From Ralstonia sp. UNC404CL21Col (GTDB lineage: Bacteria; Pseudomonadota; Gammaproteobacteria; Burkholderiales; Burkholderiaceae), in contig NZ_JIBE01000004.1 in NCBI RefSeq assembly GCF_000620465.1, forward strand, positions 124,001-188,000: 64,000 nt of DNA, read 5' to 3'. Under the pieces are notes generated by a model, which had not been told where the DNA came from, made no database searches, and was given only the letters and a program-made list of their open reading frames with translations. A program made the position numbers and the translations under genes. Of the stretch, positions 1-8,402 are shown in pieces (positions within the stretch are counted from its first letter, which is position 1; every line of letters begins with the position of its first letter).

Positions 1-166
1 AGGCAATCGAGTCCGCGCCGACCATGTCGAAGGTGATGTCGCTGCTATCGGCAACGAAGAGGGCTTCGACCTCCGCGCCCGTCGCCTTGCTGACCACAAT
101 CGCCTGGTGCAGCGCGAGGTAGGAGGCATGGCTGCCGTCGATGGCGAGCAGGATTCGCTGATACAT
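1..166 (-). CDS. Universal stress protein, N-terminal part (cut by window edge)
   Basis: Reading leftward from an ATG at 166, the first 55 residues begin MYQRILLAIDGSHAS, the typical first beta-strand and phosphate-binding start of the UspA fold. The remainder lies outside the window. USP proteins are small cytoplasmic nucleotide-binding proteins induced by stress and growth arrest. The gene lies about 80 bp downstream of the alcohol dehydrogenase gene on the same strand, with an FNR-like site in that gap, so it may have its own low-oxygen promoter. Family assignment is firm; the specific role is unknown. Confidence 0.85.
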   Translation of the reverse strand, partial: MYQRILLAIDGSHASYLALHQAIVVSKATGAEVEALFVADSSDITFDMVGADSIA

Positions 167-236
167 GGTGGTCTCCAAGGCGTTGCGCAGTACGGCACCG
201 CGTGTAATCAGCGTAGACAGCGTGGCGGCGGGGCGG

Positions 237-250
237 TTGATGCGCGTCAA
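237..250. promoter_or_regulatory. FNR/ANR-like box upstream of the USP gene
   Basis: TTGAT-GCGC-GTCAA matches the FNR consensus TTGAT-N4-ATCAA at 9 of 10 positions. It ends 70 bp before the USP start at 166 and overlaps the stop codon of the alcohol dehydrogenase gene. Spacing and sequence resemble the other sites in this window, and an FNR-type regulator is encoded at 7349-8149. Function is inferred. Confidence 0.5.
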
Positions 251-1257
251 AGGTCTTTCGACGCCACCTGCAGGACGGCAGCGCCCGCCACGCGCCCCGC
301 GCGGAGGTCTTCCAAGGCGGTGTCGGCGTCTTGCAGCGGATAGGGCGTGACGTGAACCTGCAACGGGATGTCCGCTGCCACGCGCATAAGCGCGAGCCCG
401 TCCGCCCGCGTCAGGTTTGCCACGGAGACCAGCTTGCGTTCTTCCCATAGCCACCGGTACGGAAATGCCGGGATGTCGCTCATGTGAATGCCGCCGCAAA
501 CCACCGCGCCGCCCTTGACCACGGCCTGCAGCGCCTGCGGCACCAGCGCGCCGATCGGCGCGAAGATCAGCGCGGCGTCGAGCGGTTCCGGTGCGGCGTC
601 GTCGCTCGCGCCTGCCCACTTGGCACCGGTGTCCCGCGCAAGTTGCTGGGCCGCTGCGTCGCCGGCGCGGGTGAAGGCGAAGACTTCGCGTTGCTCTGCC
701 ACGGCAATCTGCGTGATGAGGTGGGCCGCCGCGCCAAAGCCGTAGATGCCGATCCTGCGCGCATCGCCTGCCATGCGCAGTGTGCGGTAGCCGATCAGCC
801 CCGCGCAGAGCAGCGGCGCGGCGTGGGCATCGTCGTACCGCGCGGGAATCGGCAGGCAATATCGCGCGTCGCAGACGACGTATTGCGCATAGCCGCCGTC
901 GCGCGTGTAACCGGTGAAGACGGGGTGGTCGCACAGGTTTTCGCGCCCGTGCAGGCAGTACGGGCAGGCGCCGCATGTCCAGCCGAGCCACGGCACGCCG
1001 ACGCGCTCGCCTGGGGCGGGGGCTGTCACGCCATCGCCGCACGACTCGACGATGCCGACAATTTCGTGACCGGGGATGAGCGATGGTTTCGGCGCGGTCA
1101 ATTCGCCGTCCACGATATGCAGGTCGGTACGGCAGACACCACACACCGATACCGCGATCCGGACTTCGCCGGGCCCTGGCGTGGGCATCGGCACGTCACG
1201 CCAGATCAATGGCGTTCCCGCGCGTTCCATCACCATGGCCTGCATCGATTCAGACAT
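247..1257 (-). CDS. Zinc-dependent alcohol dehydrogenase (MDR family, AdhA-like)
   Basis: A 336-residue medium-chain dehydrogenase/reductase that should interconvert primary alcohols and aldehydes with NAD(H). Catalytic zinc ligands are visible as Cys in GVCRTDLH and His in GHE near residues 40-65, with a later Cys in LLCAGL. The structural zinc site is the four-Cys cluster CGACPYCLHGRENLC near residue 100. A Rossmann-like IGIYGFGAAAH stretch follows near residue 170. The start at 1257 is supported by GGAG seven bases upstream. It lies among stress genes, which suggests a fermentative role in disposing of reductant at low oxygen (inference). Confidence 0.9.
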   Translation of the reverse strand: MSESMQAMVMERAGTPLIWRDVPMPTPGPGEVRIAVSVCGVCRTDLHIVDGELTAPKPSLIPGHEIVGIVESCGDGVTAPAPGERVGVPWLGWTCGACPYCLHGRENLCDHPVFTGYTRDGGYAQYVVCDARYCLPIPARYDDAHAAPLLCAGLIGYRTLRMAGDARRIGIYGFGAAAHLITQIAVAEQREVFAFTRAGDAAAQQLARDTGAKWAGASDDAAPEPLDAALIFAPIGALVPQALQAVVKGGAVVCGGIHMSDIPAFPYRWLWEERKLVSVANLTRADGLALMRVAADIPLQVHVTPYPLQDADTALEDLRAGRVAGAAVLQVASKDL

Positions 1258-1333
1258 CGCTGTCTCCGAGGTTGGCGTGTCTGGTCAGTATGGATGCGTG
1301 CCCCTGAACTTCGTACCGCCAGTCGACCGTCCA

Positions 1334-1347
1334 CTGCGCCAGATCAA
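1334..1347. promoter_or_regulatory. Weak FNR-like site upstream of the alcohol dehydrogenase
   Basis: CTGCG-CCAG-ATCAA has one perfect half-site and a degenerate partner (7 of 10 to consensus). It lies 76 bp before the adh start, the same distance range as the better sites in the window. Alone it would not be convincing. Confidence 0.25.
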
Positions 1348-1410
1348 TCGGAATGCGCTGCCGCGCGCAATACTGAACGGGTGCGAGCAACGGCCATCGG
1401 TGTCCACGCA

Positions 1411-2637
1411 ATGTCTTCGCTGCTGTCTTTCTCGGTTGCCTTGGGCGTGGGGCTGGCGATCGGCCTTGAGCGCGAGCGCAGCCATGCCGACCGCGCGGAG
1501 TTGCCGGCGGGCATGCGAACGTTTGCGATCGCGGCGCTGGCGGGTGCCATTGCCGCAAGTTTGCCGATGCCCCTGGCCGTGCCGGCGGTGTTGCTGACGG
1601 TCGCGGTGTTGGCGGCGCTCGGATATCACCATTCGGCCAATGTCGATCCGGGCGTGACGACGGAACTCGCGCTTGTGGCAACCACGCTGTTGGGCGCCTA
1701 TGCCGTGAGCGAGCCCGAAATGACGGCAGGCCTCGGCACGGTCCTCCTAGTTCTGCTCTATGCCAAAGCGGGTTTGCATCGGTTTGCCCGTACGGTCATC
1801 ACCCAGCGCGAGCTGGCCGATCTGCTGATTCTTGCCGTGGCGGCATTGCTGATCTGGCCCGCGGTTCCCGACCGGAACATGGGGCCGCTGAACGCCTGGA
1901 ACCCGCATACGCTGTGGCTGGTCGTGCTGCTCGTCATGCTGACCGGCAACGCGGGGCATTTTGCGGCGCGATGGTTTGGCGAGCGCATCGGCTTGCCGCT
2001 GGCTGGCTTGTTCAGCGGGTTTGCATCGAGCGTGGCTACGACGACGGCCATGGCTGCACGCGTGCGCAAACATCACGGCTCCGTTGACGGCGCGGCTGCC
2101 GGAGCGCTGCTGTCCAATGTCGCCACGCTGGTGCAGATGCTGCTGCTGATTGCCGCCATCAACATCGACTTGCTGCAGCTTCTTGCGGCCCCGCTGGTGG
2201 CGGGCATCACCGTGACCGTGGCATGGTCCGCTCTCTGGATATGGCGGGACAACACGCCACGTCAGGATGCGCAGGACAGTTCAGCGTCCTCCATTAACTG
2301 GCGTGTCGCGATCGGTTTTGCATTGTGGACGGCGGCTTTGCTGCTGGCTGCGGCCGTTGCGCGCACCTGGTTCGGGACAGCGGCGGTGGCGGCTGTCACC
2401 GTGTTGGGTGCGTTTGCCGATGTGCATGCCGCAACCGCGTCCATCGCAACGCAGCTGGCTGGACAGACGCTGCAAAGGTCGACGGCTGGCGAGCTGGTGA
2501 TGCTCGCGCTGACGGCCAACACGCTCTCGAAGGCCGTTGTGACCCTTGGCGGAGGTCACGCTTTTGCCGGCAAGGTCACGGTCGGCTTGCTGAGCATGCT
2601 TGCGCTCAGCTGGGCGGCATTCTGGTTTGTCGCCTAG
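1411..2637 (+). CDS. MgtC/DUF4010-family membrane protein
   Basis: A 408-residue polytopic membrane protein with roughly ten hydrophobic segments. The N-terminus, with GLAIGLERER near residue 13, is typical of the MgtC/SapB module. The C-terminal two thirds look like the DUF4010 module, including GLFSGFASSVATTTAMAARV near residue 205. No transport activity is established for this fusion family. The open frame extends far upstream without a start-like signal. ATG 1411 gives a protein beginning MSSLLSF; an in-frame GTG at 1381 is possible. It converges on the next gene with no spacer. Confidence 0.75.
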   Translation: MSSLLSFSVALGVGLAIGLERERSHADRAELPAGMRTFAIAALAGAIAASLPMPLAVPAVLLTVAVLAALGYHHSANVDPGVTTELALVATTLLGAYAVSEPEMTAGLGTVLLVLLYAKAGLHRFARTVITQRELADLLILAVAALLIWPAVPDRNMGPLNAWNPHTLWLVVLLVMLTGNAGHFAARWFGERIGLPLAGLFSGFASSVATTTAMAARVRKHHGSVDGAAAGALLSNVATLVQMLLLIAAINIDLLQLLAAPLVAGITVTVAWSALWIWRDNTPRQDAQDSSASSINWRVAIGFALWTAALLLAAAVARTWFGTAAVAAVTVLGAFADVHAATASIATQLAGQTLQRSTAGELVMLALTANTLSKAVVTLGGGHAFAGKVTVGLLSMLALSWAAFWFVA

Positions 2638-2820
2638 TCAATCCCGACCAATGCCCAGCATCCAATAGAGCGGGCACATGCGGATCAACCCCGTCACCAG
2701 AGGGATCAACCCCACCCAGCCCACCCACGCGGGGACCTTGCCAAAAAACGCCAGCAGGATCATGGCGAGGCCGATCAAGATGCGGACGGCACGGTCCGCG
2801 GCTCCAACATTGGTGAACAT
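2638..2820 (-). CDS. Small DUF2892 (YgaP transmembrane-type) inner-membrane protein
   Basis: A 60-residue protein starting MFTNVGAADRAVRILIG, with two membrane segments and a conserved C-terminal CPLYWMLGI. This matches the DUF2892 domain that forms the membrane part of YgaP rhodaneses, here without a rhodanese domain. Its stop codon abuts the stop of the convergent DUF4010 gene. It lies 32 bp downstream of the CBS gene on the same strand and may be cotranscribed with it. The role is unknown. Confidence 0.8.
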   Translation of the reverse strand: MFTNVGAADRAVRILIGLAMILLAFFGKVPAWVGWVGLIPLVTGLIRMCPLYWMLGIGRD

Positions 2821-2852
2821 GGCAGGGCTCCTGAAAACGGTGGAAAGACGAT

Positions 2853-3320
2853 TTAGAGCGTCAGGTTGAGCGGCGCATGCTGGCGTGACCCGGTAACGTT
2901 GTCGCGCCCCAGGATGCCGGCCAGCAAGGTCCATTCGCCGCCCATTGCGCGGATGGTGTCGTCCAGGCTCAGCATGCCCACCAGCCGTTGCTGACGATCG
3001 ACCACCGCCAGGCGGTGCAGGCCGTGGCTCAGCATTGCGCGCAAGGCTTCGCTGATCATCGCGTCGTCGTGGATGGTCAGAAGGCCGCGCGTCATGACTT
3101 CGGAGACGGGGGTTTCGCTGCAATCGCTGTGGCTGGCAATGCCGTGCACCACCATGTCGCGGTCCGTGACGATGCCGACCACGCGCGAACCTCCAGCCGT
3201 GTGTTCGGTGACAAGCAGCGCACGGGCGCTTTCGTCACGCATCAAACGCGCGGCCTGTTGCAGCGTTGCCGTTGCCCGGATGTGGACGATGCGGTGGGAG
3301 CAAATCTCGTCGATCCTCAT
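2853..3320 (-). CDS. CBS-domain protein
   Basis: A 155-residue protein made almost entirely of two CBS motifs (about residues 8-65 and 75-130), including VVGIVTDRDMV and the second-motif phrase LVGMLSLDDTI. CBS pairs bind adenine nucleotides and act as energy sensors. The length and stand-alone architecture resemble hypoxic response protein 1 (Rv2626c) of the mycobacterial dormancy regulon. The start at 3320 is preferred over upstream codons because GGAG lies six bases before it. A possible FNR-like site is 54 bp upstream. Confidence 0.85.
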   Translation of the reverse strand: MRIDEICSHRIVHIRATATLQQAARLMRDESARALLVTEHTAGGSRVVGIVTDRDMVVHGIASHSDCSETPVSEVMTRGLLTIHDDAMISEALRAMLSHGLHRLAVVDRQQRLVGMLSLDDTIRAMGGEWTLLAGILGRDNVTGSRQHAPLNLTL

Positions 3321-3374
3321 GCTGAACTCCGATGCGCGTACGTTTTCACTATAAGAACGGGCCGGTGTCAGAAG

Positions 3375-3388
3375 TTGATCCCGCACAA
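3375..3388. promoter_or_regulatory. FNR-like site upstream of the CBS gene
   Basis: TTGAT-CCCG-CACAA has one perfect half-site and 8 of 10 matches overall. It ends 54 bp before the CBS start at 3320. Position and half-site fit the window-wide pattern, but the second half is degenerate. Confidence 0.35.
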
Positions 3389-3514
3389 GGTGCCGTGAGC
3401 TTTCCGTGACTGCCCCAAGATGGGCAGCGGTTAGCGGACGAGTCTATCGAGCGGTGCGCTTCGCTCATTGAGGCAGATCAAGTGCCATTGGCGGCCGATC
3501 TGGCGAGCCAAACG

Positions 3515-3528
3515 CTGATGTAAATCAA
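3515..3528. promoter_or_regulatory. FNR/ANR-like box upstream of the USP-BON operon
   Basis: CTGAT-GTAA-ATCAA matches the FNR consensus at 9 of 10 positions. It ends 79 bp before the USP start at 3608, which heads six same-strand genes running to 7320. It is one of the three best FNR-like matches in the window. Confidence 0.55.
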
Positions 3529-3607
3529 GGGGCGATCCGCCGGGTGGTCCAACATGGAATTCAGCAACCCCGCTTGGGGAAGACGACGGATTCGATGGAG
3601 GCACATC

Positions 3608-4108
3608 ATGTACGACAGGATTCTGGTAGCGGTGGATGGCAGCCCGACCGCAGATCGGGCGCTGGACGAAGCCATCCAGCTTGCACAAAAGCTCGGCTCC
3701 GAGCTGGTGATCGCGCACATCATCGACAACTCGTATCTGATGTACGACGTCGGCTATGTCGATGTGGGCGCCTTTACCGAGGCGTTGGTCAAACAGGGCA
3801 ACCAAATCGTTGCCGACGCGCGTGCCAAGGCCGAAAAGGCCGGTGTGCACGTCCACAGCGTGGTGGTCGACGATCCCATCGGAACCTTCGATATCGGCAC
3901 GGCGATTGAACAGGCTGCCCACAACGTCGGTGCTCAAGCTCTGGTGCTGGGCACGCACGGGCGACGCGGCTTTCGCCGGCTGTTCCTGGGCAGCGTTGCC
4001 GAGAGCGTTGTGCGCATGAGCACACTGCCGGTGCTGCTGGTTCGTGCGGTGTCGACAGAAACACGGCAAGCGGCGACGGAACCGCTGAGCAATGCCGTCA
4101 TCGCCTAG
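3608..4108 (+). CDS. Universal stress protein (single domain)
   Basis: A 166-residue UspA-fold protein starting MYDRILVAVDGSPTAD. The C-terminal ATP-binding signature G-x2-G-x9-G-S is present as GTHGRRGFRRLFLGSVAES around residue 130, so it belongs to the nucleotide-binding subclass. ATG 3608 is used because the longer open frame (from 3554) adds sequence unlike the family. It heads a six-gene row ending at 7320 and carries an FNR-like site upstream, suggesting induction at low oxygen (inference). Confidence 0.92.
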   Translation: MYDRILVAVDGSPTADRALDEAIQLAQKLGSELVIAHIIDNSYLMYDVGYVDVGAFTEALVKQGNQIVADARAKAEKAGVHVHSVVVDDPIGTFDIGTAIEQAAHNVGAQALVLGTHGRRGFRRLFLGSVAESVVRMSTLPVLLVRAVSTETRQAATEPLSNAVIA

Positions 4109-4146
4109 CTCGCGCCTCCTCTCTGACACGACACCGGAATCCGACC

Positions 4147-4986
4147 ATGACCTACGCCAGCGTGATGGTGCATCTGGACCGCAGCGAACGCGCCATGCAC
4201 CGCCTCAACCTTGCGGCCCTGTATGCGCGGGCACACAACGCCAAACTTGTCGGCATCTACGCGAGCTTTGCGCCCAGCATCAGTTGGTTTTACATGATGG
4301 AAAACGCTGCGCGCTATCTGGAGGAAGACCGCATCCGGCGCGACAGCATCCGGGATGCCGTACACGCGCGCTTTCGCCTGGCGATCGAAGGGCTTCCGGT
4401 GGAAACCGAGTGGCGCGCAGTGGAGGGCGACCCCGTGGCGCTCGCGCTGCGCGAAGCGCGGGAGGCCGACCTCCTGGTGGTCGGACAACGAAACCACGAT
4501 GAACCGGACGAATTTGTCGCCGGCGACTTTGTGGAAACGCTGATCCTGGAGTCAGGCCGCCCGGTGCTGGTTGTGCCGTACGCCGGCAGTTTCACGACAT
4601 TGCCCAAGCGCGTTCTGGTGGCCTGGAGCGGTGGTCGCGAATCGGCCCGGGCGTTGCATGACGCCATACCCATCATGGCAGGCGCGAACGCACACGTGCT
4701 GCAGATCACCAGCACCCAGCCTAAGCACTGGGCCGAAGAAACCACGGTGGGGCAAGTCGCGCGTGCGCTGAACGCGCGCGGCATTCATGCCACGGTGGAA
4801 GAGACCGACTGCGCAGATTCCGACACCGCCATCGGCGAGTTGCTGCTCTCGCGAGCGGCCGACTTCAACGCCGACCTGATCGTCATGGGCGCCTACGGGC
4901 ACAGCCGCCTGCGCGAACTCGTGCTCGGCGGGGTGACGCGCACGCTGCTCAAGACGATGACCGTGCCGGTGCTGATGTCGCACTGA
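4147..4986 (+). CDS. Tandem-domain universal stress protein
   Basis: A 279-residue protein of two USP domains. The first (about 1-145) begins MTYASVMVHLDRSERA and has lost the glycine-rich nucleotide loop. The second (about 155-279) retains it as GAYGHSRLRELVLGGVTRTL, close to the family G-x2-G-x9-G-[ST] pattern. The last strand VPVLMSH closes the fold. Tandem USPs are typical of stress regulons in bacteria with anaerobic dormancy responses. It follows the single-domain USP by 38 bp and is probably cotranscribed. Confidence 0.9.
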   Translation: MTYASVMVHLDRSERAMHRLNLAALYARAHNAKLVGIYASFAPSISWFYMMENAARYLEEDRIRRDSIRDAVHARFRLAIEGLPVETEWRAVEGDPVALALREAREADLLVVGQRNHDEPDEFVAGDFVETLILESGRPVLVVPYAGSFTTLPKRVLVAWSGGRESARALHDAIPIMAGANAHVLQITSTQPKHWAEETTVGQVARALNARGIHATVEETDCADSDTAIGELLLSRAADFNADLIVMGAYGHSRLRELVLGGVTRTLLKTMTVPVLMSH

Positions 4987-5024
4987 ATGAGTCTGGGGGC
5001 CGATCGGACATCAGGAGATCACCA

Positions 5025-5678
5025 ATGAAGAACGATATCCAGCTCAAGCACGATGTCGAAGAAGAACTGCAGTGGGATCCGGCAGTGGATGCCAGCTGCT
5101 TTGCAGTGAAAGCCAAGGACGGCGTCGTCACGCTTTCCGGCAGCGTCGATACGTTTGCAGACAAGCACGCGGCGGAAGAGGCTGTCCGACGTGTCGGCGG
5201 TGTGACTGCGCTTGTTGTGCACGTGGATGTGCGCATGCCGCCGGACATGCAGCGCCCGGACGATGAGGTGGCGCAGGCCATCAGCAGTGCGTTGCATTGG
5301 AATGTATCGGTGCCGTCGGAGTCCGTGCGGATCACCGTCGAAAACGGGGCCGTGACGCTGCGTGGTGAGGTTGACCAGGACTTCCAGCGCCGCGCCGCGC
5401 TCGACACCGTGCGCCGAGTGCGCGGCGTGACGTCGGTGGCCAACGCACTCACATTGCGTGCAGCCGCCGGGCCGGCGGATCTGAGCAATCGCATTGCCAA
5501 GGCGCTGCAACGCCTGGCCGCGGTGGACGCCTCGCGGCTCAATGTTTCCGTGGCCGACGGGACGGTGACCTTGTACGGGCCGCTGCGCAACCTCAACGAA
5601 TGCCGCGCCGCCCGAGAGGCCGCGTGGGACGCACCGGGCGTGCGCGCCGTCGTCGATCAGATGTGGGTGGGGTCCTAA
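5025..5678 (+). CDS. Three-BON-domain protein, copy 1
   Basis: A 217-residue protein built from three BON domains (about 3-72, 78-146 and 148-215), each with a G-x-V-T-L-x-G core, for example GVVTLSGSV, GAVTLRGEV and GTVTLYGPL. BON domains are small alpha/beta folds thought to bind membranes or ligands; OsmY is the best-known example. No signal peptide is visible, unlike OsmY, so this one is probably cytoplasmic. GGAG lies before the ATG. A paralogue lies two genes downstream at 6673. Confidence 0.85.
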   Translation: MKNDIQLKHDVEEELQWDPAVDASCFAVKAKDGVVTLSGSVDTFADKHAAEEAVRRVGGVTALVVHVDVRMPPDMQRPDDEVAQAISSALHWNVSVPSESVRITVENGAVTLRGEVDQDFQRRAALDTVRRVRGVTSVANALTLRAAAGPADLSNRIAKALQRLAAVDASRLNVSVADGTVTLYGPLRNLNECRAAREAAWDAPGVRAVVDQMWVGS

Positions 5679-5729
5679 AAGCAATCCAATCCGCCCGTTC
5701 CACTGCTTTCGAGATCCCTGGAGTACGAG

Positions 5730-6260
5730 ATGGAAAAGAAGCTGATTGTGTATTACTCGCGCACCGGTACGGCACGTCAGGTGGCCGAGCAGATGGCGGC
5801 GCAGAGCGGATGGCAGCTTGCCGAGGTGACGGACGAGCACCCGCGCGCCGGCTTTCTCGGAGACGCGCGTTGTGTGATCGAAACGGTATTTCATGCGCGC
5901 GCCAAATATCGCTATGAAGGCCCGCCGCTCGATGATGTCGAACACGTGGTCGTAATCGCGCCCATCTGGATGGGCCACTTGGCTTCGCCTATGCGGGACT
6001 TTCTGGCTGACCAACTGCCGGGGTCCACGCACCTGTCCGTGATCTGCGTCATGGCGGCGCGCGGGGCCTTCCGTGCAGTTGAAGAAATCATGCGCATCAC
6101 CGCCACCATTCCTGCGCCAGTGCTGGCGCTGTTCCAGCGCGACGTGCAGAGCGGGTTGTCGCAGGAGGAGATCGCAGGCTTTATCGACCAGGTAAAGACC
6201 GCCGGCCGGTGGGAGCAATCGAGGCAGCGCCCGGCGTGGCTTTCGCCGTCGGAAGCCTGA
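5730..6260 (+). CDS. Flavodoxin-family protein (HemG-like)
   Basis: A 176-residue flavodoxin-like protein. The FMN phosphate loop is visible as YYSRTGTARQVAEQ near residue 8, and later parts of the fold as VVVIAPIWMGHLASPMRDF near residue 75. It likely carries FMN and passes electrons to an unknown partner. It lies between the BON gene and the zinc-finger gene, 51 and 19 bp away, consistent with one transcript. The partner and physiological substrate cannot be told from sequence. Confidence 0.78.
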   Translation: MEKKLIVYYSRTGTARQVAEQMAAQSGWQLAEVTDEHPRAGFLGDARCVIETVFHARAKYRYEGPPLDDVEHVVVIAPIWMGHLASPMRDFLADQLPGSTHLSVICVMAARGAFRAVEEIMRITATIPAPVLALFQRDVQSGLSQEEIAGFIDQVKTAGRWEQSRQRPAWLSPSEA

Positions 6261-6279
6261 CGATCGAAGGAGATTGGGC

Positions 6280-6642
6280 ATGAGCCGCTTTACCGAGGCG
6301 CAATGGAAACGGCTGAGGAGCTTGCTCGACGAGCAGGAAGCGCGCGTGCGGCGCCAGTTGTCCACGCTCGGGGCCGGTGGCATGCCGGCGCCGCGCGAGG
6401 CGCCGCTGGAAAACGCCGATCTTGCCGATGAAGAAGCAGCGGACCAGGCGAACGACGTCATGCTCGCCCGTTACCGAAGCGAACTTGAGCAATTGGACAC
6501 GGCACGCGAGCGTATGCAGCAGCACAGCTACGGCATCTGCGCCGATTGCGGCGAAGCGATTCCGTTTTTACGCCTGCAAGCCCAGCCGACCGCCGTGTGC
6601 TGTTTGTCGTGTCAAACAGCGCGCGAGCGCCGCTGGGCATAG
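6280..6642 (+). CDS. DksA/TraR-family zinc-finger protein
   Basis: A 120-residue protein with a coiled-coil N-terminal half rich in Arg, Glu and Leu and a C-terminal zinc finger, CADCGEAIPFLRL then CLSCQ, using four cysteines. This is the DksA/TraR C4 layout. Full DksA is longer (about 150) and uses an Asp pair at the coiled-coil tip; here DLADEE near residue 48 may play that part. It may modulate RNA polymerase under stress. ATG 6280 is preferred; GAAGGAG lies upstream. Confidence 0.85.
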   Translation: MSRFTEAQWKRLRSLLDEQEARVRRQLSTLGAGGMPAPREAPLENADLADEEAADQANDVMLARYRSELEQLDTARERMQQHSYGICADCGEAIPFLRLQAQPTAVCCLSCQTARERRWA

Positions 6643-6672
6643 CGCGGCGACTCTATCAAGCAGGAGCGAGCT

Positions 6673-7320
6673 ATGAAAAGCGATCTGGGTATCAAGCAGG
6701 ACGTGAACGACGAACTGCTCTGGGAGCCTGCGGTGGATGCCGCAGCAATTGGTGTGGAGGTGGACAACGGCGTCGTGACGCTGACCGGCCACGTGCGCAG
6801 CTACATGGAAAAGCTCGCGGCCGAACACGCAGCTGAGCGCGTTGCCGGCGTGCGCGGTGTCGTGCAGAAAATCGAAGTCCGCCTGCCGGGCACACACACG
6901 GACGCAGACGTTGCCCAGGCTGCCCGTGACGCGCTGGAATGGCAGGCCACGCTGCCGTCCAACCGCATCGAAGTGCTGGTCGAAAACGGCTGGGTGACGC
7001 TCTCGGGCGAAGTCGATTGGCCCTACCAGAGCGAACAGGCTGCGCATGCGGTGGGCTCGCTGCGCGGTGTCGCCGGGCTGATCAACCGGCTGCAGATCAA
7101 GGCGCGCGTGCAGCCGGTCAATGTTGCCGAGCAGATTGGCGCAGCGCTCAAGCGGCATGCCGCGCGTGAAGCCGAGCACATCCGCGTCACCGTCCAGGGT
7201 GGCACGGTCACACTTAGCGGTCACATTGGTTCAGCATCGGAGCGGCGCGCGGCCAAGGGCGCGGCATGGTCTGCACCCGGCGTGACGCAAGTCATCGATC
7301 ATCTCCAGATCGCGCCTTGA
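6673..7320 (+). CDS. Three-BON-domain protein, copy 2
   Basis: A 215-residue paralogue of the BON protein at 5025, with the same three-domain layout and an almost shared opening, MKSDLGIKQDVNDELLWEP against MKNDIQLKHDVEEELQWDP. Core motifs GVVTLTGHV, GWVTLSGEV and GTVTLSGHI are intact. GGAG precedes the ATG. It ends the six-gene row and converges on the FNR-type regulator gene. Two divergent copies in one operon suggest duplication followed by specialisation. Confidence 0.85.
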   Translation: MKSDLGIKQDVNDELLWEPAVDAAAIGVEVDNGVVTLTGHVRSYMEKLAAEHAAERVAGVRGVVQKIEVRLPGTHTDADVAQAARDALEWQATLPSNRIEVLVENGWVTLSGEVDWPYQSEQAAHAVGSLRGVAGLINRLQIKARVQPVNVAEQIGAALKRHAAREAEHIRVTVQGGTVTLSGHIGSASERRAAKGAAWSAPGVTQVIDHLQIAP

Positions 7321-7348
7321 GGCCGGCTTTTTGAGGCGGGCTGAGCGA

Positions 7349-8149
7349 TCAAAGCTCCGTCAGCGCCGCCTTGTCGGTCAGTTCGATGTTCTTGCCGCTG
7401 ACGACGATCCAGCCTTCGCGCTGGAACCGCGACAGGGCACGGCTGACCGTCTCCAGCTGCATGCCGAGGTAGCTGCCGATTTCCTCGCGCGTCATGCGCA
7501 GCGTGAAGCTCGAAGCGGAGTAGCCGCGGTCCTGCATGCGCGTGGAGAGGTTCAGCAGGAAGGTGGCCACGCGCGCTTCCGCACTCAGCCCAGCGAGCAA
7601 CAGCATGAGGCCCGATTCGCGCACGATCTCTTCGGCCATCAATTGGTGCAGGCGATGTTGCAGTGGGCGGATGTCCTGGCACAGGTCTTCAATGCAGTGG
7701 AAGGGCATGGAGCAGACCGTGCTGTCTTCCAGAGCGATTGCGTCGCAGGTGTGGCGATCGGCGGCAATGCCGTCGAGGCCCAGCGTTTCGCCGGCAAGTT
7801 GAAAGCCGGTGACGTGGCTGGCGCCATTGGGATGCGACACCACGGTTTTGAACGATCCCGAACGGATGGCGTACAGCGCATGAAAGCTGTCACCCGCGCG
7901 GAAAAGAGCTTCTCCCCTGGCGACCTTGCGCCAGGTGTGCACCATCTGGTCGAGCTGATTGCGTTGCGCCGACGGCACAGCGTTCGCGATGCAGGCCCAG
8001 TGCGTCATGCAGTTGGCGCACTGGCTGCTGGGAATCAGTGGCGTCGTCGGCCGCGCCTGTGTCGCGTCACGGACGAGCCTCAGCGTGGGAAGCGAGGCCG
8101 GATGACGGGTTTCGACGGGGGCGGGCGACTCTATCGTGCGGGGAATCAT
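7349..8149 (-). CDS. FNR/ANR-type oxygen-sensing transcription regulator
   Basis: A 266-residue CRP/FNR-superfamily regulator. The N-terminal Fe-S cysteines form Cys44-x2-Cys47-x5-Cys53 (CANCMTHWAC), and a fourth Cys lies in TVCSMPF, the place of FNR Cys122. This indicates a 4Fe-4S cluster that senses oxygen. A cNMP-like beta-roll follows. The recognition helix in GSYLGMQLETVSRALSRF keeps the Glu and Ser-Arg that read TTGAT in FNR. The start at 8149 is chosen because GGAG lies nine bases upstream; the open frame reaches 8233. It probably controls the FNR-like sites annotated here. Confidence 0.92.
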   Translation of the reverse strand: MIPRTIESPAPVETRHPASLPTLRLVRDATQARPTTPLIPSSQCANCMTHWACIANAVPSAQRNQLDQMVHTWRKVARGEALFRAGDSFHALYAIRSGSFKTVVSHPNGASHVTGFQLAGETLGLDGIAADRHTCDAIALEDSTVCSMPFHCIEDLCQDIRPLQHRLHQLMAEEIVRESGLMLLLAGLSAEARVATFLLNLSTRMQDRGYSASSFTLRMTREEIGSYLGMQLETVSRALSRFQREGWIVVSGKNIELTDKAALTEL

Positions 8150-8272
8150 GGGGCGGCTCCGGAAGGCGTCTGTGGTATTTGAACCACGCATCCTCGGTGA
8201 GGTGGTGGTGATCCGGCCACTGCGCTCCATCAACGCCCGGTGTCCGTAAGCTCAGTATCGGAGGCGCGGCGC

Positions 8273-8286
8273 TTGCGCGAAATCAG
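8273..8286. promoter_or_regulatory. Weak FNR-like site between the regulator and the sensor kinase
   Basis: TTGCG-CGAA-ATCAG matches the consensus at 7 of 10 positions. It lies between the divergent FNR-type regulator and sensor kinase genes, more than 110 bp from either start. It could mediate autoregulation, but the match is weak and the spacing differs from the better sites. Confidence 0.2.
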
Positions 8287-8402
8287 GCACCGCTGAGATG
8301 TCCGTCGGCATTGGCCCGGCCCTTGTCAGGGTTTCCTGACAGCGGCGGCAGGCATTTCTGGGGGGCGCCTCCATCACATAGCTAGTATCTGCCGCCCCGG
8401 GA

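Noticed and set aside
484-1410. Long in-frame extension upstream of the DUF4010 gene (717-residue frame)
   Set aside because: It runs antisense to the well-supported alcohol dehydrogenase gene and has no membrane-protein or family character. The real protein starts at or near 1411.
5019-6461. 480-residue frame on the minus strand over BON and flavodoxin genes
   Set aside because: Shadow of well-defined plus-strand genes; composition is His/Arg-rich with no family motifs.
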